From Lepas anatifera (Eukaryota; Arthropoda; Thecostraca; Lepadidae), in assembly GCA_034440635.1 (NCBI GenBank), contig JAOTON010000210.1, positions 682,001-746,000 on the forward strand: a stretch of DNA of 64,000 nt. The letters are read 5' to 3'. The position numbers were made by a program, and so were the translations under genes. The first letter of the stretch is position 1. Each line of letters starts with the position of its first letter. Positions 11,170 to 22,859 of this stretch are shown here, piece after piece. Under the pieces are notes generated by a model that saw only the letters and a list, made by a program, of their open reading frames with translations, ran no database searches and was not told the origin of the DNA.

Positions 11170-11540
11170 CGTCATAGTTAAGGTAACTCATTGTAGAGGT
11201 AAAGATTACTAGTTAAGGTCGAAGGTCATGGGTGAAGGCCAATTATCATTTCCCGCCCAACGGTTACTAAAGTGCTCGTTATGATCTCGTATTTATGCAC
11301 ATTTTAGGGAATATATCATCTTGTAACGTCATAGGTCAAGGACCTTTCGTGACCTTGAAACACAAATTTCAGAGAAGTTTTTTTAGACTTTTGATATATG
11401 ACCTTGGTCCACTTTCAGTATATTCCCGACTTTTTCGCATAATTACGACATTTCGCAGTAAGCCCCCAACAAGGCCAATATTTGAACTTTATGACATTGC
11501 TTGCATTGAAAATATTATTCTAAGTCCATAAAAACTGGTC
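11170..11540. repeat. Eroded AGGTCA-rich tract
   Basis: Contains AAGGTCGAAGGTCATGGGTG (11215-11234) plus AGGTCAAGGACC and TGACCTTG motifs (11332-11410), like the bodies of the TTAA elements elsewhere. No tips or TTAA flanks were found, so this may be an old fragment of the same superfamily. Confidence 0.4.
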
Positions 11541-11689
11541 AAGTGTAGATCACCAAAGCTCCCACACACCCACGAACGGGCATATCTTTCAGCCCTTTGG
11601 TTTTTCATATCTCAGGGGTCTTTGATACCCAAATACCATCCTGTTGTGAGGGTCTTTGAGAATCAGGTTGTATGTACTTATTTAGAGAA

Positions 11690-11756
11690 CACGTTGAGCC
11701 TTGAACCCAGGACCTGTCCCTCATGAGGCAGGTGTTTTACCACTGAGCCTCGCATA
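11690..11756 (-). mobile_element. tRNA-like SINE head, minus strand
   Basis: On the minus strand an A-box-like GGCTCAGTGGTAAAAC (11734-11749) is followed by a B-box-like GGGTTCAAGGC (11698-11708), at the spacing of an internal RNA polymerase III promoter. A CTCATGAG segment lies where an anticodon arm would be. The cloverleaf is imperfect, so this is more likely a tRNA-derived SINE head or tRNA pseudogene than a working tRNA. The SINE body was not delimited. Confidence 0.5.
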
Positions 11757-11953
11757 CCCTTCACAACAGCGTGAGTTATGCCAGCAGTTGCCAGAAGTGA
11801 CGTGTTTCCGTGTACACTTGCATCCCACAGAATGGCTTTGCATGAAATACCTTTGACTTTAAAATAAACATGGCATTTCCAAGAGAATGAACTCTTATAT
11901 CTTATATCATATCTTAGAATGAACATTTTCAAATTTAGTTTTCTGCCTTTTAT

Positions 11954-12538
11954 TCATATTTTCATGTACACATATCCTTCGCGCATCCCGTATACTTGAA
12001 TTGATATTCCCGCAAGTTCATGGGTGCTGAGATGTGTTGCTGAGGATATGGCCCGTAAGAGACCGACACCACTGTCACGCCTCGCCAGCTGACGGAAGGG
12101 AAGTGACGCCCCCGACGACCGCCTCTGAAGGCACCAACAGAAATAATCATGGACCGTTATGGGGTTCAGTAAAATTTCTGTCCAAGCTATGCCAACCATT
12201 TCCTGATCTGAGACTAAGATCAATGTTGAAGTCGAAACACGCCGATGAATGGATGTCCGATCTGCATTCCACTGTGGACGTACAGCGGCTGTCGCTGATG
12301 AGTTGAGATTCAAAGCAGATCTCATGAGCTCATTGTGGTGAAGATTTTTATCTTGCAACCGTAAGGTGTATGACGTCAACCCCGAAATATGTATATGCGG
12401 GACGGGGCTTTCTACTTTCGTGAACCTAATTTTCTTGAGACGAACAGAAATATGTATAATATAATGACCCGTTTTATCAAACACCGTACATATCCACATT
12501 TTCATGCCTCTACACACATCGGACAATGAAGTAAACAT
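11954..12538 (-). CDS. Orphan 194-codon ORF, doubtful
   Basis: This is the longest uninterrupted ATG-to-stop frame outside tandem repeats. The predicted protein starts MFTSLSDVCRGMKMWI and ends GMREGYVYMKI. I recognise no domain, signal peptide, membrane segment or catalytic motif. Another minus-strand frame is also open for 62 codons across the same place, and a plus-strand frame for 90 codons (12034-12306), so openness alone is weak evidence. No convincing splice sites or promoter were seen. It may be chance or a remnant of a transposon gene. Confidence 0.15.
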   Translation of the reverse strand: MFTSLSDVCRGMKMWICTVFDKTGHYIIHISVRLKKIRFTKVESPVPHIHISGLTSYTLRLQDKNLHHNELMRSALNLNSSATAAVRPQWNADRTSIHRRVSTSTLILVSDQEMVGIAWTEILLNPITVHDYFCWCLQRRSSGASLPFRQLARRDSGVGLLRAISSATHLSTHELAGISIQVYGMREGYVYMKI

Positions 12539-12609
12539 GGAGAGAAAACATCAAATGCTGTAATATTTAGAAACGTGTAAAAAAACGCATAATCCATCGG
12601 ATCAGGTGA

Positions 12610-13374
12610 CGGCGTGAGGTGGACGGGAGTGCGGGAGGCTGACGGGATTGAGGGAAGGCTGACAGTGGTGTGTGGAGGCTGACGGGCGTGCGGGGAGACT
12701 AACGGGATTGAGAGAAGGCTGACAGTGGTGCGTGGAGGCTGACGGGCGTGCGGGAGGCTGACGGGATTGAGGGGAGGCTGACAGTGGTGCGTGGAGGCTG
12801 ACGGGCGTGCGGGGAGACTAACGGGATTGAGGGGAGGCTGACAGTGGTGCGTGGAGGCTGACGGGAGTGCGGGGAGGCTGACGGGATTGAGGGGAGGCTG
12901 ACAGTGGTGCGTGGAGGCTGACGGGCGTGCGGGGAGGCTGCCGGGATTGAGGGGAGGCTGACAGTGGTGCGTGGAGGCTGACGGGCGTGCGGGGAGGCTA
13001 ACGGGATTAGGGGAGGCTGACAGTGGTGCGTGGAGGATGACGGGAGTGCGGAGAGGCTAACGGGATTGAGGGAGGCTGACAGTGGTGCGTGGAGGCTGAC
13101 GGGCGTGCGGGGAGACTAACGGGATTGAGGGGAGGCTGACAGTGGTGCGTGGAGGCTGACGGGCGTGCGGGGAGACTAACGGGATTGAGGGGAGGCTGAC
13201 AGTGGTGGTGGAGGCTGACGGGCGTGCGGGGAGGCTGACGGGATTGAGGGGAGGCTGACAGTGGTGCGTGGAGGCTGACGGGCGTGCGGGGAGGCTGCCG
13301 GGATTGAGGGGAGGCTGACAGTGGTGCGTGGAGGCTGACGGGCGTGCGGGGAGGCTGACGGGATTGAGGGGAGA
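12610..13374. repeat. 60-bp minisatellite built of three 20-bp subunits
   Basis: About 12-13 tandem copies of a 60-bp unit. Each unit is three related 20-mers: GGCTGACAGTGGTGCGTGGA, GGCTGACGGGCGTGCGGGGA and GGCTGACGGGATTGAGGGGA. Because 60 is divisible by 3, the minus strand stays open and encodes a 20-residue repeat rich in Pro, Ser and His, producing a 173-codon ORF (13007-13528). That ORF has no supporting features and is most likely a by-product of the period. Small indels, for example near 13005 and 13205, break the frame. Confidence 0.9.
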
Positions 13375-13375
13375 C

Positions 13376-14171
13376 AGAAGTCCGTTGGTCGAGAGCAGGA
13401 GTCGTGTTAAGAGCCGCTATCGCGCGTCGCATGCGAGTAGATTTGTTTTGAGCAAACTGGTTACATTTGAATTTCTGGAGAGGGGCTCCAATTATTTGAA
13501 GAAGACGCGTGTAAATTGGAGCCGGCACCGAGGATCACGGGTGCCACTGATGGCCGAGGCAATCGCTGATGTGCGGGGGATGTGAGAATAGCATCCCAAG
13601 GATGTTATTGATAATCAGAGGAATGCACGGGTGGAACAGATTTAAGATGGAAGCCCAATAGCGACAATAATAGGGGATGGTACCCATTATCCGAGTGGGG
13701 CGCTTATTTATTATATCCATGCTATTATATTATCGATTTGTGGCGGTGCATATGCTTTAGTTACAGCCCGAGCACAGTAGAGCCGATAGCAGCACCAATG
13801 AAAGCAAGGGGCAGCATATGCTGGGAAAAGAGCTGATGGTCTATTCCGGCATCGGTGATTGAGACAGGGCGCTGACAATCCTGGCGCGTTGCTTCTGATA
13901 TGGGGGCGACACCAGCACACTGAGGGCGGCACAAATGAACCGACGGAGCGATGTCGATGGTCAGGGGACGGCACTAGAGGTGGCTTTAGTGGCCTGAGAC
14001 AGTGTCAACAATCCGGAGTTTTGTCATGGCGTCAGTGACGTTGTGGGGCTGCAGTACCAGCAACGGAGACAATTGACAACAGTGGGACGGCCGGCGACAA
14101 TTGAATTAATTGGAAAGGGGAGCGATAAGAATGAAGGCGACAGGTAATAAAGTGGCAGTGGAATATGGATA
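13376..14171. other. Anonymous sequence
   Basis: No recognisable gene or repeat. The boundary with the minisatellite is abrupt at about 13374. Confidence 0.35.
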
Positions 14172-14175
14172 TTAA

Positions 14176-16003
14176 AGGTGATATGGCACCTTTATAACGT
14201 GATTTTAACTGAGATAGCGAAGTTGTAAAGCATGCCGGAAAACCCGGTACTCAATATATCATTTGTCTTGAAACTAAAAATTCCCGTGGAGAAAAGCTAA
14301 AAACCCACGTGCAATTTACCACACATGTACCCCAGCCAGGCGGCCCTAGTGCCGTGTTTGACTTGTTTTAAATTCGACCCATTGACATTCAAACGCTTTG
14401 TTAACTTTGTTCCTGCGGCCTTCGAATCCCGGTGTTGTGGGTGTTTTCGTTAAAATGTTTTTTGGGATTGGTTTCCTTGCTTGATATATAATTTTTTGAC
14501 AACCGGGTTGTTCCAGGATTGAAACATGCTCTGGTGACTCCTATCCAAGGCAAGGTGGCTGCGGAGCCATCTGACTCGGCCAATATATCCTCCGGTATTA
14601 TAAATTGGTGAACGTGTCGTGCAAAACAACTCTCTTCCTGGAGACACATTACTTTCCGATGCCACACGGCTATGAAAGCACCATTCTACCGAATCAGCTC
14701 TCCCGTGTCACTGACGTGCTCTTGGCTATGAGAGGTAATTTATTCTGGTTCTTGGTCTTTCGAATGTTTTGTGTAGTGCCGCACTCAAATTACTTGATAA
14801 CTTAATTTTAGGTTAGACCAGCTGGTTCGCGCACCTTGAGGGCCACCCGCAGTTGTGCGTGGTTAATAAATTCGGGATATAATTGGTGTTTTCGGGGGGT
14901 TTTTGTTTGATGTACGTGTTGTAACGACCTGGTTTGTGTGTCGGCGCGATGTGTGGGTCGCTGACGCAGTTTTGTCGCGGAGAAGGTATATCGCGGTCGT
15001 TCCCGCATCCAGGCTGCTCGTGCTCTGCACCAGTGGTTTTGTAGAACGGCTGAAACTTAACGCCAAAAACAAGATGTTGTCTTGGTCCGCTTGCTGCGTG
15101 ACTCCCCATTTTTTAAATTTTTGCGGCACCTATACCTGACTCCGAGTTGTTGACTTGGGCCTGCATCGATCGACATCTAATTACCATTTGATGTTTTATG
15201 CGTAAGTGTCCGGGTTTTGTTAGCACTGGTGCCGCTGTTATACCGCGAGCTGCCCTTAGACTATCGTCGGGCACTTGTTTTTTTGTGGTTACTGTTTTCT
15301 TATACGGCTCGTGTGGAAGTCCGATCCATCGGGTGAAATTATCACTCGCGGCGTGTTGGACCGGGCGCCGGCGTTTGTTGTTTGATGTGTTAAGCGCTTG
15401 GCTGGCTCTGCCGACTTTATCCACACACTGCTACCGCTTGACCGAACTGTGGTGCGGGACTCCCGCACCATTGCGATTTTGGACTGGGGGGTGGGTGCGC
15501 GACCCCGCATGCCGGCGTGGACTCTGCCGCCGATCGCTGGTGTGCCGCCGTTTGTGTGGGGTTCTCCACCAATGCCGGTGCCTTTGATCTGAGGGGTGCT
15601 GATGCCGTGGTGTGATGGGACGACGTGGCGATTTGGTTGGAATGATGTGTATTTGTTTTGGCGCTTTTTTGGTTGATCTTTTTTTTTATTGAGAGTGCCC
15701 TTGAAGTGGATCTGTTTGAAACAACAATCTGATCTAGTTTTCAGTTGTTGGTTTGACGACAGCGCTGACGTCACGGTGAGTAATCAGTCAATTGAAGCCC
15801 TTGAAGCCTGTTGAACATGGTAGTAGTTGCCAGATCATGACGTCATCCACAGGCAGATATTTATTTTTCACCCTAGGGAAGCATTTTAAAAATCAAAATA
15901 TGAAGCTCATTGTACATTTTTCAGAGAAATCATGGACGTTTTCATGATTTTCGGCTAAAAATGCCCCTAATTACATTTAAGTCCTAGATTCGACCAAGGT
16001 GCA
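14176..16003. mobile_element. 0.45-kb TTAA element split by a 1.38-kb insertion
   Basis: The left half (14176-14357) follows TTAA at 14172-14175. It matches the intact elements at 44730 and 53345 through ATGGCACCTTTATAACGTG, TCAATATATCATTTGTCTTG and CCAGCCAGGCGGCC. The right half resumes near 15740 with TTTGACGACAGCGCTGACGT and runs to CGACCAAGGTGCAAGG near 16003, where the right tip is lost. The middle (14358-15739) is foreign to the element. Confidence 0.75.
14358..15739. mobile_element. Unidentified insertion inside a TTAA element
   Basis: This 1.38-kb block separates the two halves of a known element, so it arrived later. CTAG occurs at both junctions (14357-14360 and about 15733-15737) and could be a short target duplication, but this is not certain. 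It has overlapping ORFs of 88-161 codons on both strands (for example minus 15289-15774 and minus 14813-15109), none with a motif I recognise. It could be a retroelement fragment or a captured genomic piece. Confidence 0.5.
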
Positions 16004-16339
16004 AGGACCAAGAACCAACCAAGGACCAAGGTCCTTTAGGGGTGTTCAAGTAAAATATGTTTATGTATACCTATGATAGTTGCAACCCAAGGAGCTGATG
16101 CCTCGCCATTGTGATCAAACGTTTCATGCTTTGTCCACAAGATAGTTATGAAGACATTAATCCAGGCAAATATTAAAGAAGGGAACATTTAGTTTAAGCC
16201 TTGCAATCACTTTTTCATTTAATTCATTGATTCCAGAATGTTTTACCTATAGTTATCCGTTTGGATATCCAGCACACCTGAGATTTTCAGCCCAAAAGCG
16301 TATAGCCTATAAGTTATATGAGTAAGATATCCAATATAG

Positions 16340-16340
<1 letters not shown>

Positions 16341-16378
<38 letters not shown>
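16341..16378. repeat. (TA)n microsatellite
   Basis: An uninterrupted TA dinucleotide tract of about 38 bp in AT-rich surroundings. Confidence 0.95.
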
Positions 16379-16383
<5 letters not shown>

Positions 16384-17630
16384 GCTAAATGTATCATCCA
16401 GTAAAATATACCTGAATGTATATAATTCTACAATAATATATAGGTTAATATACAATCCAAATAAATATGTAATCTAGCCTGTAAGTCATATAGCCTATAT
16501 GTTAAACGCCTGTCTTATAAGTCCAGATCCAGTCGTATATGGTGCTGAACCGTCGAGGGTAAGATATTCCTCGATTTCCATACACAATCATCAATGTTGG
16601 GGCTTTAGAGCATTACAGTGAGGATGATTAAGATGATGATCAGGTGTGAGGCTTCTCAAACCCAGTAGGCTAGACTGCTAAGTACCCGAGGACAGAAACG
16701 AGACCTGAGAGACAGACAGTGCATGATGTACATACCTTCTAGTTTGGTGTTCAGTGAGTTGACGTTTGGTCCCACCAGCTCCTTTAGGCTGTTTTATAAT
16801 CACAGCTGCGCAGGCTCCGGTGAACTGAGTCCAGCTAATCAATTAGTTTTCTCGTTGCGATTGATGTCTGCTGCCTGTGGCCTTCTTTGTTCCAGTGCAA
16901 CACTCAGTGCATTGTTTCGAAGCGTCGCGCGTGCTTCGAGGCGTCCACGTGTTGCGTAGATAAAAATGTGTGCGACAGGATACAAATGGAATCAGCTTAG
17001 CGAAGAAAGATGATCTCTAACCTGTCCAGGGAAGGGAAACATCGGCTGGTCCTATAATACAAGCGAAAGCTGATTGCAGCCTTAATTTTTCTGCTAAAAC
17101 TTATCTCTTCTGGAAAAAGATGAAAATGCCTAGAGTGAATGACAACACTATATTTATAGGTTCAGTTTAAATGGACATATCGCATCAAACAGAGATTCAA
17201 TTTGGCCCCTGCTCTCGAGTTTACGCTTTGACTCGCCAGGAATTGGATGGAGTGTTTTTACCCTTTCCCTTCTGACTTTTCCAACATATTCTGATCAGCT
17301 CAAGATACAAACACAATAATTTCAACCTCCCTGCAATGTCAGATACTAGCGTTGCTTTAGATGTTTTCTAGGTTTTGACCTTTTCATCTCGTTCAAATAG
17401 AGCCGAGTTCATTGCAGGCAATATGAAAGCAGTTGAAAATAGCTGGAACATTAGGAAAGAGCATCGCACAGAAAATGTATATGCAGATTTTTCATGCTGC
17501 ACCCTTTACAAGGAGCGCATAATTTTCCTCAGCAAGCTTAGGTAAAGGGTCAGCTCTACCTGACTCAGGGGCGGGTACACAAAATCCCCTCCCCTTCAAT
17601 ATATCGGAAAGCACTGTAGGACAGGAACAT
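16379..17630. other. Anonymous AT-rich sequence
   Basis: No supported gene. Short ORFs such as 16723-16959 have no recognisable features. Confidence 0.35.
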
Positions 17631-17639
17631 CGCAACAAT

Positions 17640-18620
17640 GGGGGTCATAGGGGCCATGGCCCCGATTTAACTTTCGGAGACCCTCCACTAAACTCGGAAG
17701 GCCCCTTTGGAGCTAACAGGCTTGTTCAAGGAGAAACCTCATCACCATTGATACGATCCCTTCTTGTATTTCAAGAAGTTAACATGCGTGGGCGTCCCGT
17801 GACTAACAAAGGAGGCCCCCTAAACGACAGAACATTATTTTAAGCCAGGCTCAGAAGGCGATATTTCCAATATTTCAAAGCCAGACCCTGAAAAGGTCAT
17901 GGAAGCCACGTCTAGTACTGTCAGTCGCACCTGGAGGCCCCATTTTAACCAAGGAGGCACACAGAGTCACCAATACGTACCTCAGATATATTTAGGGCCT
18001 CTGAAATGGATAGGAGGCCCCTTGACTAAAAAATTAGCCCTCTTAAGCACAAGATAGTGCTCTTAATTTAGCACACAAACTAACCTGTTCAATATTTCAA
18101 GGACTCTGGAAAAATTTCAAGGAAACACTGTCCAACGGAGTAAGTGGCGGATAAAGGCCACAATTTTGGTAGATGAGGTCTGCAGTGTCACTGATAGCAT
18201 ACCGTATCAAGGTTCCTGGTGTGCACGAGAGGCCCGCTAGCAGGCGAAGGACGCCCCCTGACTGGAAGAGGACACTTATTTCGACAGAAATACCATATTT
18301 CAGAGCTGATGATTGCACAAGTAAAGAAGACACTGTTTGATGAAGTAAATGACACGAGTAGACCCCTCCTATGGCAAAGAAGGCCACCAGTATCCTCGTA
18401 GGTATATTTGAGGCTCCTTGAATATATTGCAGACCCCCTGTCTATTAAAGCAGGATAGCAAACAGTTCAGCAAGATTGTCTGCAATGGTATGTACATAAA
18501 TATTGTTATAGCCGACCTGCCCCACCATGCAAGCCCCCTAAACGTGGAGTTCCCCTCGAGATCAGGGATAGGAGGCCCTCTCGGAATCTGATCCCCATGG
18601 AAAGAAGCTCGATGCGACGC
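17640..18620. repeat. Dispersed GGAGGCCCC-type motif region
   Basis: GGAGGCCCC, GGAAGGCCCC and similar motifs recur irregularly with unrelated sequence between (for example 17697-17705, 17810-17820, 17932-17941, 18010-18020, 18570-18580). It looks like a strongly decayed relative of the GGCCC-rich arrays elsewhere in the window. No unit or boundary can be defined. Confidence 0.4.
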
Positions 18621-19854
18621 TCCTGTTCTTGGAAGCAGAAAACGATTTGCGGTTTGCGGTAGGTCGCCCTGATCTCTGCCGAAAATGACGTCTACAGTTT
18701 TTGTTGGGTCACTTTTGAGGTCGCTATGAGTCAACGAATGTTGAAGGAATATGTAAACTTAAGTTTATAGGTCAGTTCAGGCACGATTGACAATAATTGT
18801 TGGGGTTTAACGACACACTAGCTGCCAGAGTTGTACGGATTTGCGAACTCTCACCCTACTGGAAGGGATTTTGTGGATCAGATCGACATATTCAGAGGCT
18901 CCGCCGAGAATTAACCCGAGACTGGTAGCTTAGGAGATTTGGATGCTATCCTTTCAAGCACGATTGGAAGCCTCTTTATCAAATTCAATCTAACGATGTT
19001 TGACATGATATCCGAATCAAATATTAAAAGCTGATCTAGTTTATGGTCAACCTAGCGTCAGCATGGGCCATACATTTTTAAATGTGAAAGAATGTTTTAG
19101 CTCACTACCAATTAATATAGGAAGGCACGAGTGGTTGTTATGAAACTATTCTAACTACACTGACAGACAAAGCACAATAACGCAGAAATAAGAGCTCTGT
19201 CGTTAATCTCTGCGAAGTTAACGAAATTGAGCCACATTCTCTGTGCATTTTTCATGAAGAGGTCATGACTTTTACCGCAGCCAAAGTCATCAATATAAAA
19301 GACCTGCTACCACAAGTTGTTATAACCGGTTATTTTATAACGTGATGACATTTTCAGATCAGTTGACTAAGTTCTCGTATTGATGCGTCTATAAACAATC
19401 TGTTCAGTTTGGGTCATTTGGCTTAAACTGGTGACGTGGCCTAACATGACCTGAGTGTAAAATTATTATAAGAGTTGTAAAAAAGCAAAAATAATGTAAC
19501 GGGCAGGTTTACCAAGTATAGCGAAGCAGCGTGCCGAAATTGTGTTGTTATCTGTGAAAAGTCTTAGCAGGGTGGGTGCCCGCCACCAGTAACAGTGCGT
19601 GTTAACCCCGCCCTTATACAGGGTTGTTGGTACCCCCACCCACCTTCAGTTTTTTCAACTTAAGATGAACCCACTTTTTTAGCTAAAGGTAAAACCCACC
19701 TTAGGTTTTTTTAAACATTGGAAGAACGTCGTTTATCTTACAGCAAATGTAGACTCTACGTAGTCGTTGGGGCATCCGTTGTGCGTGTTTTGGAAAAAAG
19801 TTGCCTTTAGCTTTTAAGGTCACGGAGCTGGAGGCGGGTTCGGGTCATTTGGAA
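18621..19854. other. Anonymous sequence
   Basis: No recognisable gene. A short TGACCTGAG motif at 19446-19454 and a CACCC-rich patch at 19630-19645 are the only notable features. Confidence 0.35.
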
Positions 19855-21146
19855 GCAGGGCATTTTTTAAGGAAAAGTCAGTGGGGGGGGGCATTTCTTG
19901 TGCTGGCCATTATAGTGTCCTTAAGGTGTCAAGACCCCATTTTGAGGGGGTTTAATAAAACTTAGACGCGTTAGTGTTAAAAAAATGTTTCTAAATTGTT
20001 TAGTTATTCCAAGTTTAGAGATTATAGATGCTGCCCAGGGCTGCCAGGCTTTTTTCAGCGGAAAAGATCAAACCGAGTTAGAAAAAGGCCAAAGAGGGGA
20101 AAATTTCTATTTCCACTAAAATAGCCAAATAAACATCACAAAAGCCAGATTTGAGGCTAAAACGACTCCTAGCGGTAGTCATAAAACCCCAGAAGAAGCG
20201 ACTTGTATCACTGTTTAAAACTAATTGTTGACAGTTTGGTATTGACTTGACGCAATATTTTTAGCACACTACCCATCTAATAGGAAGCCAGGGGTGCCCT
20301 TCCAACCCCGCGTGGCCATCGAATGATTTTATCCACATAACCAGAACATGTTTTGGGATCATCAACCACCCCCCCCACTTTTTGACCGACCATTTCCTGA
20401 TTTCAGTCAAAATGGGAGTAAACCGGAAATTTGTATAACCATACGCTGCGGAAGGTAACGAGGACCCCAAATTCGAAAAGTTGTTGGTACTAACGTGGAA
20501 AGTGTGCTGTCAGCATCAGGTTGAAGTTTGGCTGGCCCCTCACTTTTTTGCCGGTGGCGACGCTTATGTATGCTACCACCACAATAATAAATAAAAAGGC
20601 TAAGCACTACATACCGCCAGACCAGCAGCCAGTCTTACACACTTTTACTACACCGTGTCCCGTCTAATCCACGAACGAGCTCTTAGCGCTGACAACTGAC
20701 TGCGTGTGAAATGAGAGCATCATGCAATGTCACGGTACTGGCTGGGATGCGGGCTTCCGGTCGGATAGAACAGGATGTTTGATTGGTTGTAGGCCAGCGT
20801 TCTTCTCCAGCGTTGTGATTAGTTGATGCTGAGGCTGCTTTGCCGGGATTTCCCGTAACTACGCGCTTTGTTTTGTCTTTGCCCGATGGAGTAGACAGCC
20901 ACGGGTGGAAATTTTTTGACACAATTTTTGTGGATTGCCAATTTGGGACCAGAAATAGAACAATGTTGTAATTATCAAGTGGTGTTCTGTGTTATTTTCG
21001 TTAGGCGAGTCTGCATTTGGTCAATTTTAAGTCATCTGTCTATTTCACTGGGGGGCAATTTTCGGGCACTGGGGGGGCATTTCGGCCGACTGGGGGGGGC
21101 AAATGGCCCCCCAGTTAACATATTAAAAAATGGCCTGTTTGGAAGC
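19855..21146. mobile_element. Older copy of the 44282-47156 element
   Basis: Collinear with 44300-47000. Shared landmarks are GGAAAAGTCAGTGGGGGG, TTGTGCTGGCCATTATAG, AGCACACTAC-CATCTAATAGG, CCACATAACCAGAACAT, CCCCCCCACTTTTTGACC, AGCATCAGGTTGAAGTTTGG and AGTTAACATATTAAAAAATG. This copy lacks the TTAA element and the roughly 0.95-kb block present in the other. A minus-strand ORF (20683-20922) has a similar counterpart at 46503-46853, but without a recognisable domain. Termini are not clear. Confidence 0.65.
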
Positions 21147-21234
21147 TACTACACGCTTTCACGCGAATGCTGGAGATACTCATCGTTCTCCTCTGTCCAT
21201 CATCATGAATTGGCCCCGAGTAATTACCGTTGAC

Positions 21235-21667
21235 ATTTCAGGACCCCTTTTAACATCTTTTGATCTTTGATGACCTTCGCCAGTTTTTTTTTGTTTGAAT
21301 AACCTCTGCAATAACTCATATGGTAACGATTAGGTTTCTTAATATAAACAGATTCTGGGAGTGATACAAATTATATTTGAATGTTGTTCTTGGTGCTGAT
21401 GTCTCCAAAATCACTTCTTAGAAGTGAAAATTGGACATGTTAGGCAACTTCGAATTTTACCCGTTAGTGACCTTTCATCTCTGACCCCATCTCACGCGTT
21501 ACATAGATGGTAACAAGGGAGATAAAAATTTAAATTGGTCGCAAGCTCTTGTAACGAGCAACACGTTGGTTTTAATCGCGAGGCTCTATGTTAGATGCCA
21601 ACCAGGAGGGGGTTCGCAGTAACTCCTGTGAGAGCAAAGGTGGCGAAATCCGGAATAAGTGCGAGGG
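21235..21667. mobile_element. Partial AGGTCA-type TTAA element
   Basis: It ends with the family-like right tip GTGCGAGGG followed by TTAA (21668-21671) and contains TGATGACCTTCG, TTAGTGACCTTT and related motifs. No left tip was identified. Confidence 0.4.
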
Positions 21668-21671
21668 TTAA

Positions 21672-22760
21672 CTAGCCATCCAGTAATACTTAACACAAGA
21701 CCACACGTGATGGTGGCTTTGAAATCCTACGTATTCAATAGACAATGACAATGAAACCCTTCATGTAGCCTCGCTAATGGTGGGCCGTGACATCACGGAG
21801 AAAACGACGCCAATTGAGGCGTGGCATACGCCTTCAGACGTTAACTACACCTTTCTTTCAATGAAGATGAGTATGTTGATCCCAGTCGCCACCAAAGGAG
21901 TCGAATGATATGCGATACAAGGACACCTGACATGTTCGGCACCAGAGGAGGCCCCCGCCTCCATCCCGTCACCCAGCAACAGCCAAGACCTCACTCAATG
22001 CCAGGCCAGCCATTGGAGTCCCCGGCTGCCTCTCATTGTGTCGCCTGAGCCCGCAGTGCCAAATCAGTCCAACTTAGCAACAGGCTGGCTGCTTTTGCAA
22101 TGCGATTGAACACCGAGCACTCCAGCCCACCAGGCATTAGGTTCAGTGCTGACAGGCAGATGTCACCTGGTTGCTGGCTCAGGTTGATGTCACCTGAATG
22201 CTGTTGCTACGGATGGAGACTCATCTCAGCGGCAGCTTCCACAGAGGCACGACTGAAGCCGGGAGCCTAGGTCTCTCCGACTGGATATATGAGGGGAGTG
22301 GAAAGGGAGAGATTGAACGTCTTCTTCGCAGTGCGCTTTAGTGGAATTTAAAAAGAAAAGCGAAATAAATTTGACGAATGAGAGCATTGTGAATCTTGTC
22401 CGTGCGCAGTGCAGCGCTTTGCACTCGCGTATGTCTTTCAGGCAGCACAGTTTGAATATGTATGCGCTATCCTGACTGCTTGACAACCGAACCGTTATCA
22501 CAGAGCCACTGCATATGTACCCACCTGTCAGTGTTGAAAGAGAAGAACATTCAGAGGAGGAATAAGTTAAAAGAACTGGGCTGATGAAGGTGTATGTTAT
22601 ACGAAAGCAAGTGAAGAAAGAAGAAATTGCTTTAGTGAGGAACTTGTATTATTCTTTCATTTTAGTACTTTAAACTCCTGGGCTTTCATTTCTCCTTCAT
22701 TTTTCCCTAACGTTTCAAAGATCAGTACTCTAGGGTTTCCGAATTTGTCCAAGGGCACGA
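21672..22760. other. Anonymous sequence
   Basis: No supported gene or repeat. ORFs here are short and lack motifs. Confidence 0.35.
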
Positions 22761-22766
22761 GTGGGA

Positions 22767-22853
22767 TCTGGGTGGCGCAGTCGGCTAGAGCGTGAGCTCA
22801 GGTCGGACCGTGGCATCTGTACGTGCAGTGTCGCGGGTTCGAACTCACCCAGA
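22767..22853 (+). mobile_element. Class II tRNA-like SINE head or tRNA pseudogene
   Basis: TCTGGGT (22767-22773) pairs perfectly with ACCCAGA (22847-22853), a 7-bp acceptor-like stem. The A box lies in GGCGCAGTCGGCTAGAGCG and a perfect B box GGTTCGAACTC is at 22836-22846. The 87-nt length suggests a tRNA with a long variable arm (Leu or Ser type). The T stem pairs poorly and no clear anticodon loop can be drawn, so a tRNA-derived SINE head is more likely than an active gene. The similar GGTGGCGCAGTCGG start at 30846 supports a repeat family. Confidence 0.6.
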
Positions 22854-22859
22854 GGCAGA

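Noticed and set aside
13007..13528. 173-codon minus-strand ORF with a 20-residue repeat
   Set aside because: The frame follows from the 60-bp period of the minisatellite and is disrupted in neighbouring units. No evidence of selection or expression.
15198..15587. 129-codon ORF and opposing 161-codon ORF (15289-15774) as genes
   Set aside because: They overlap on opposite strands inside an insertion, and the second runs into the host TTAA element. Neither has a recognised motif.
22767..22853. Functional tRNA gene
   Set aside because: Acceptor and B box are good, but the T stem pairs poorly and no anticodon loop is clear. A SINE head is the more cautious call.
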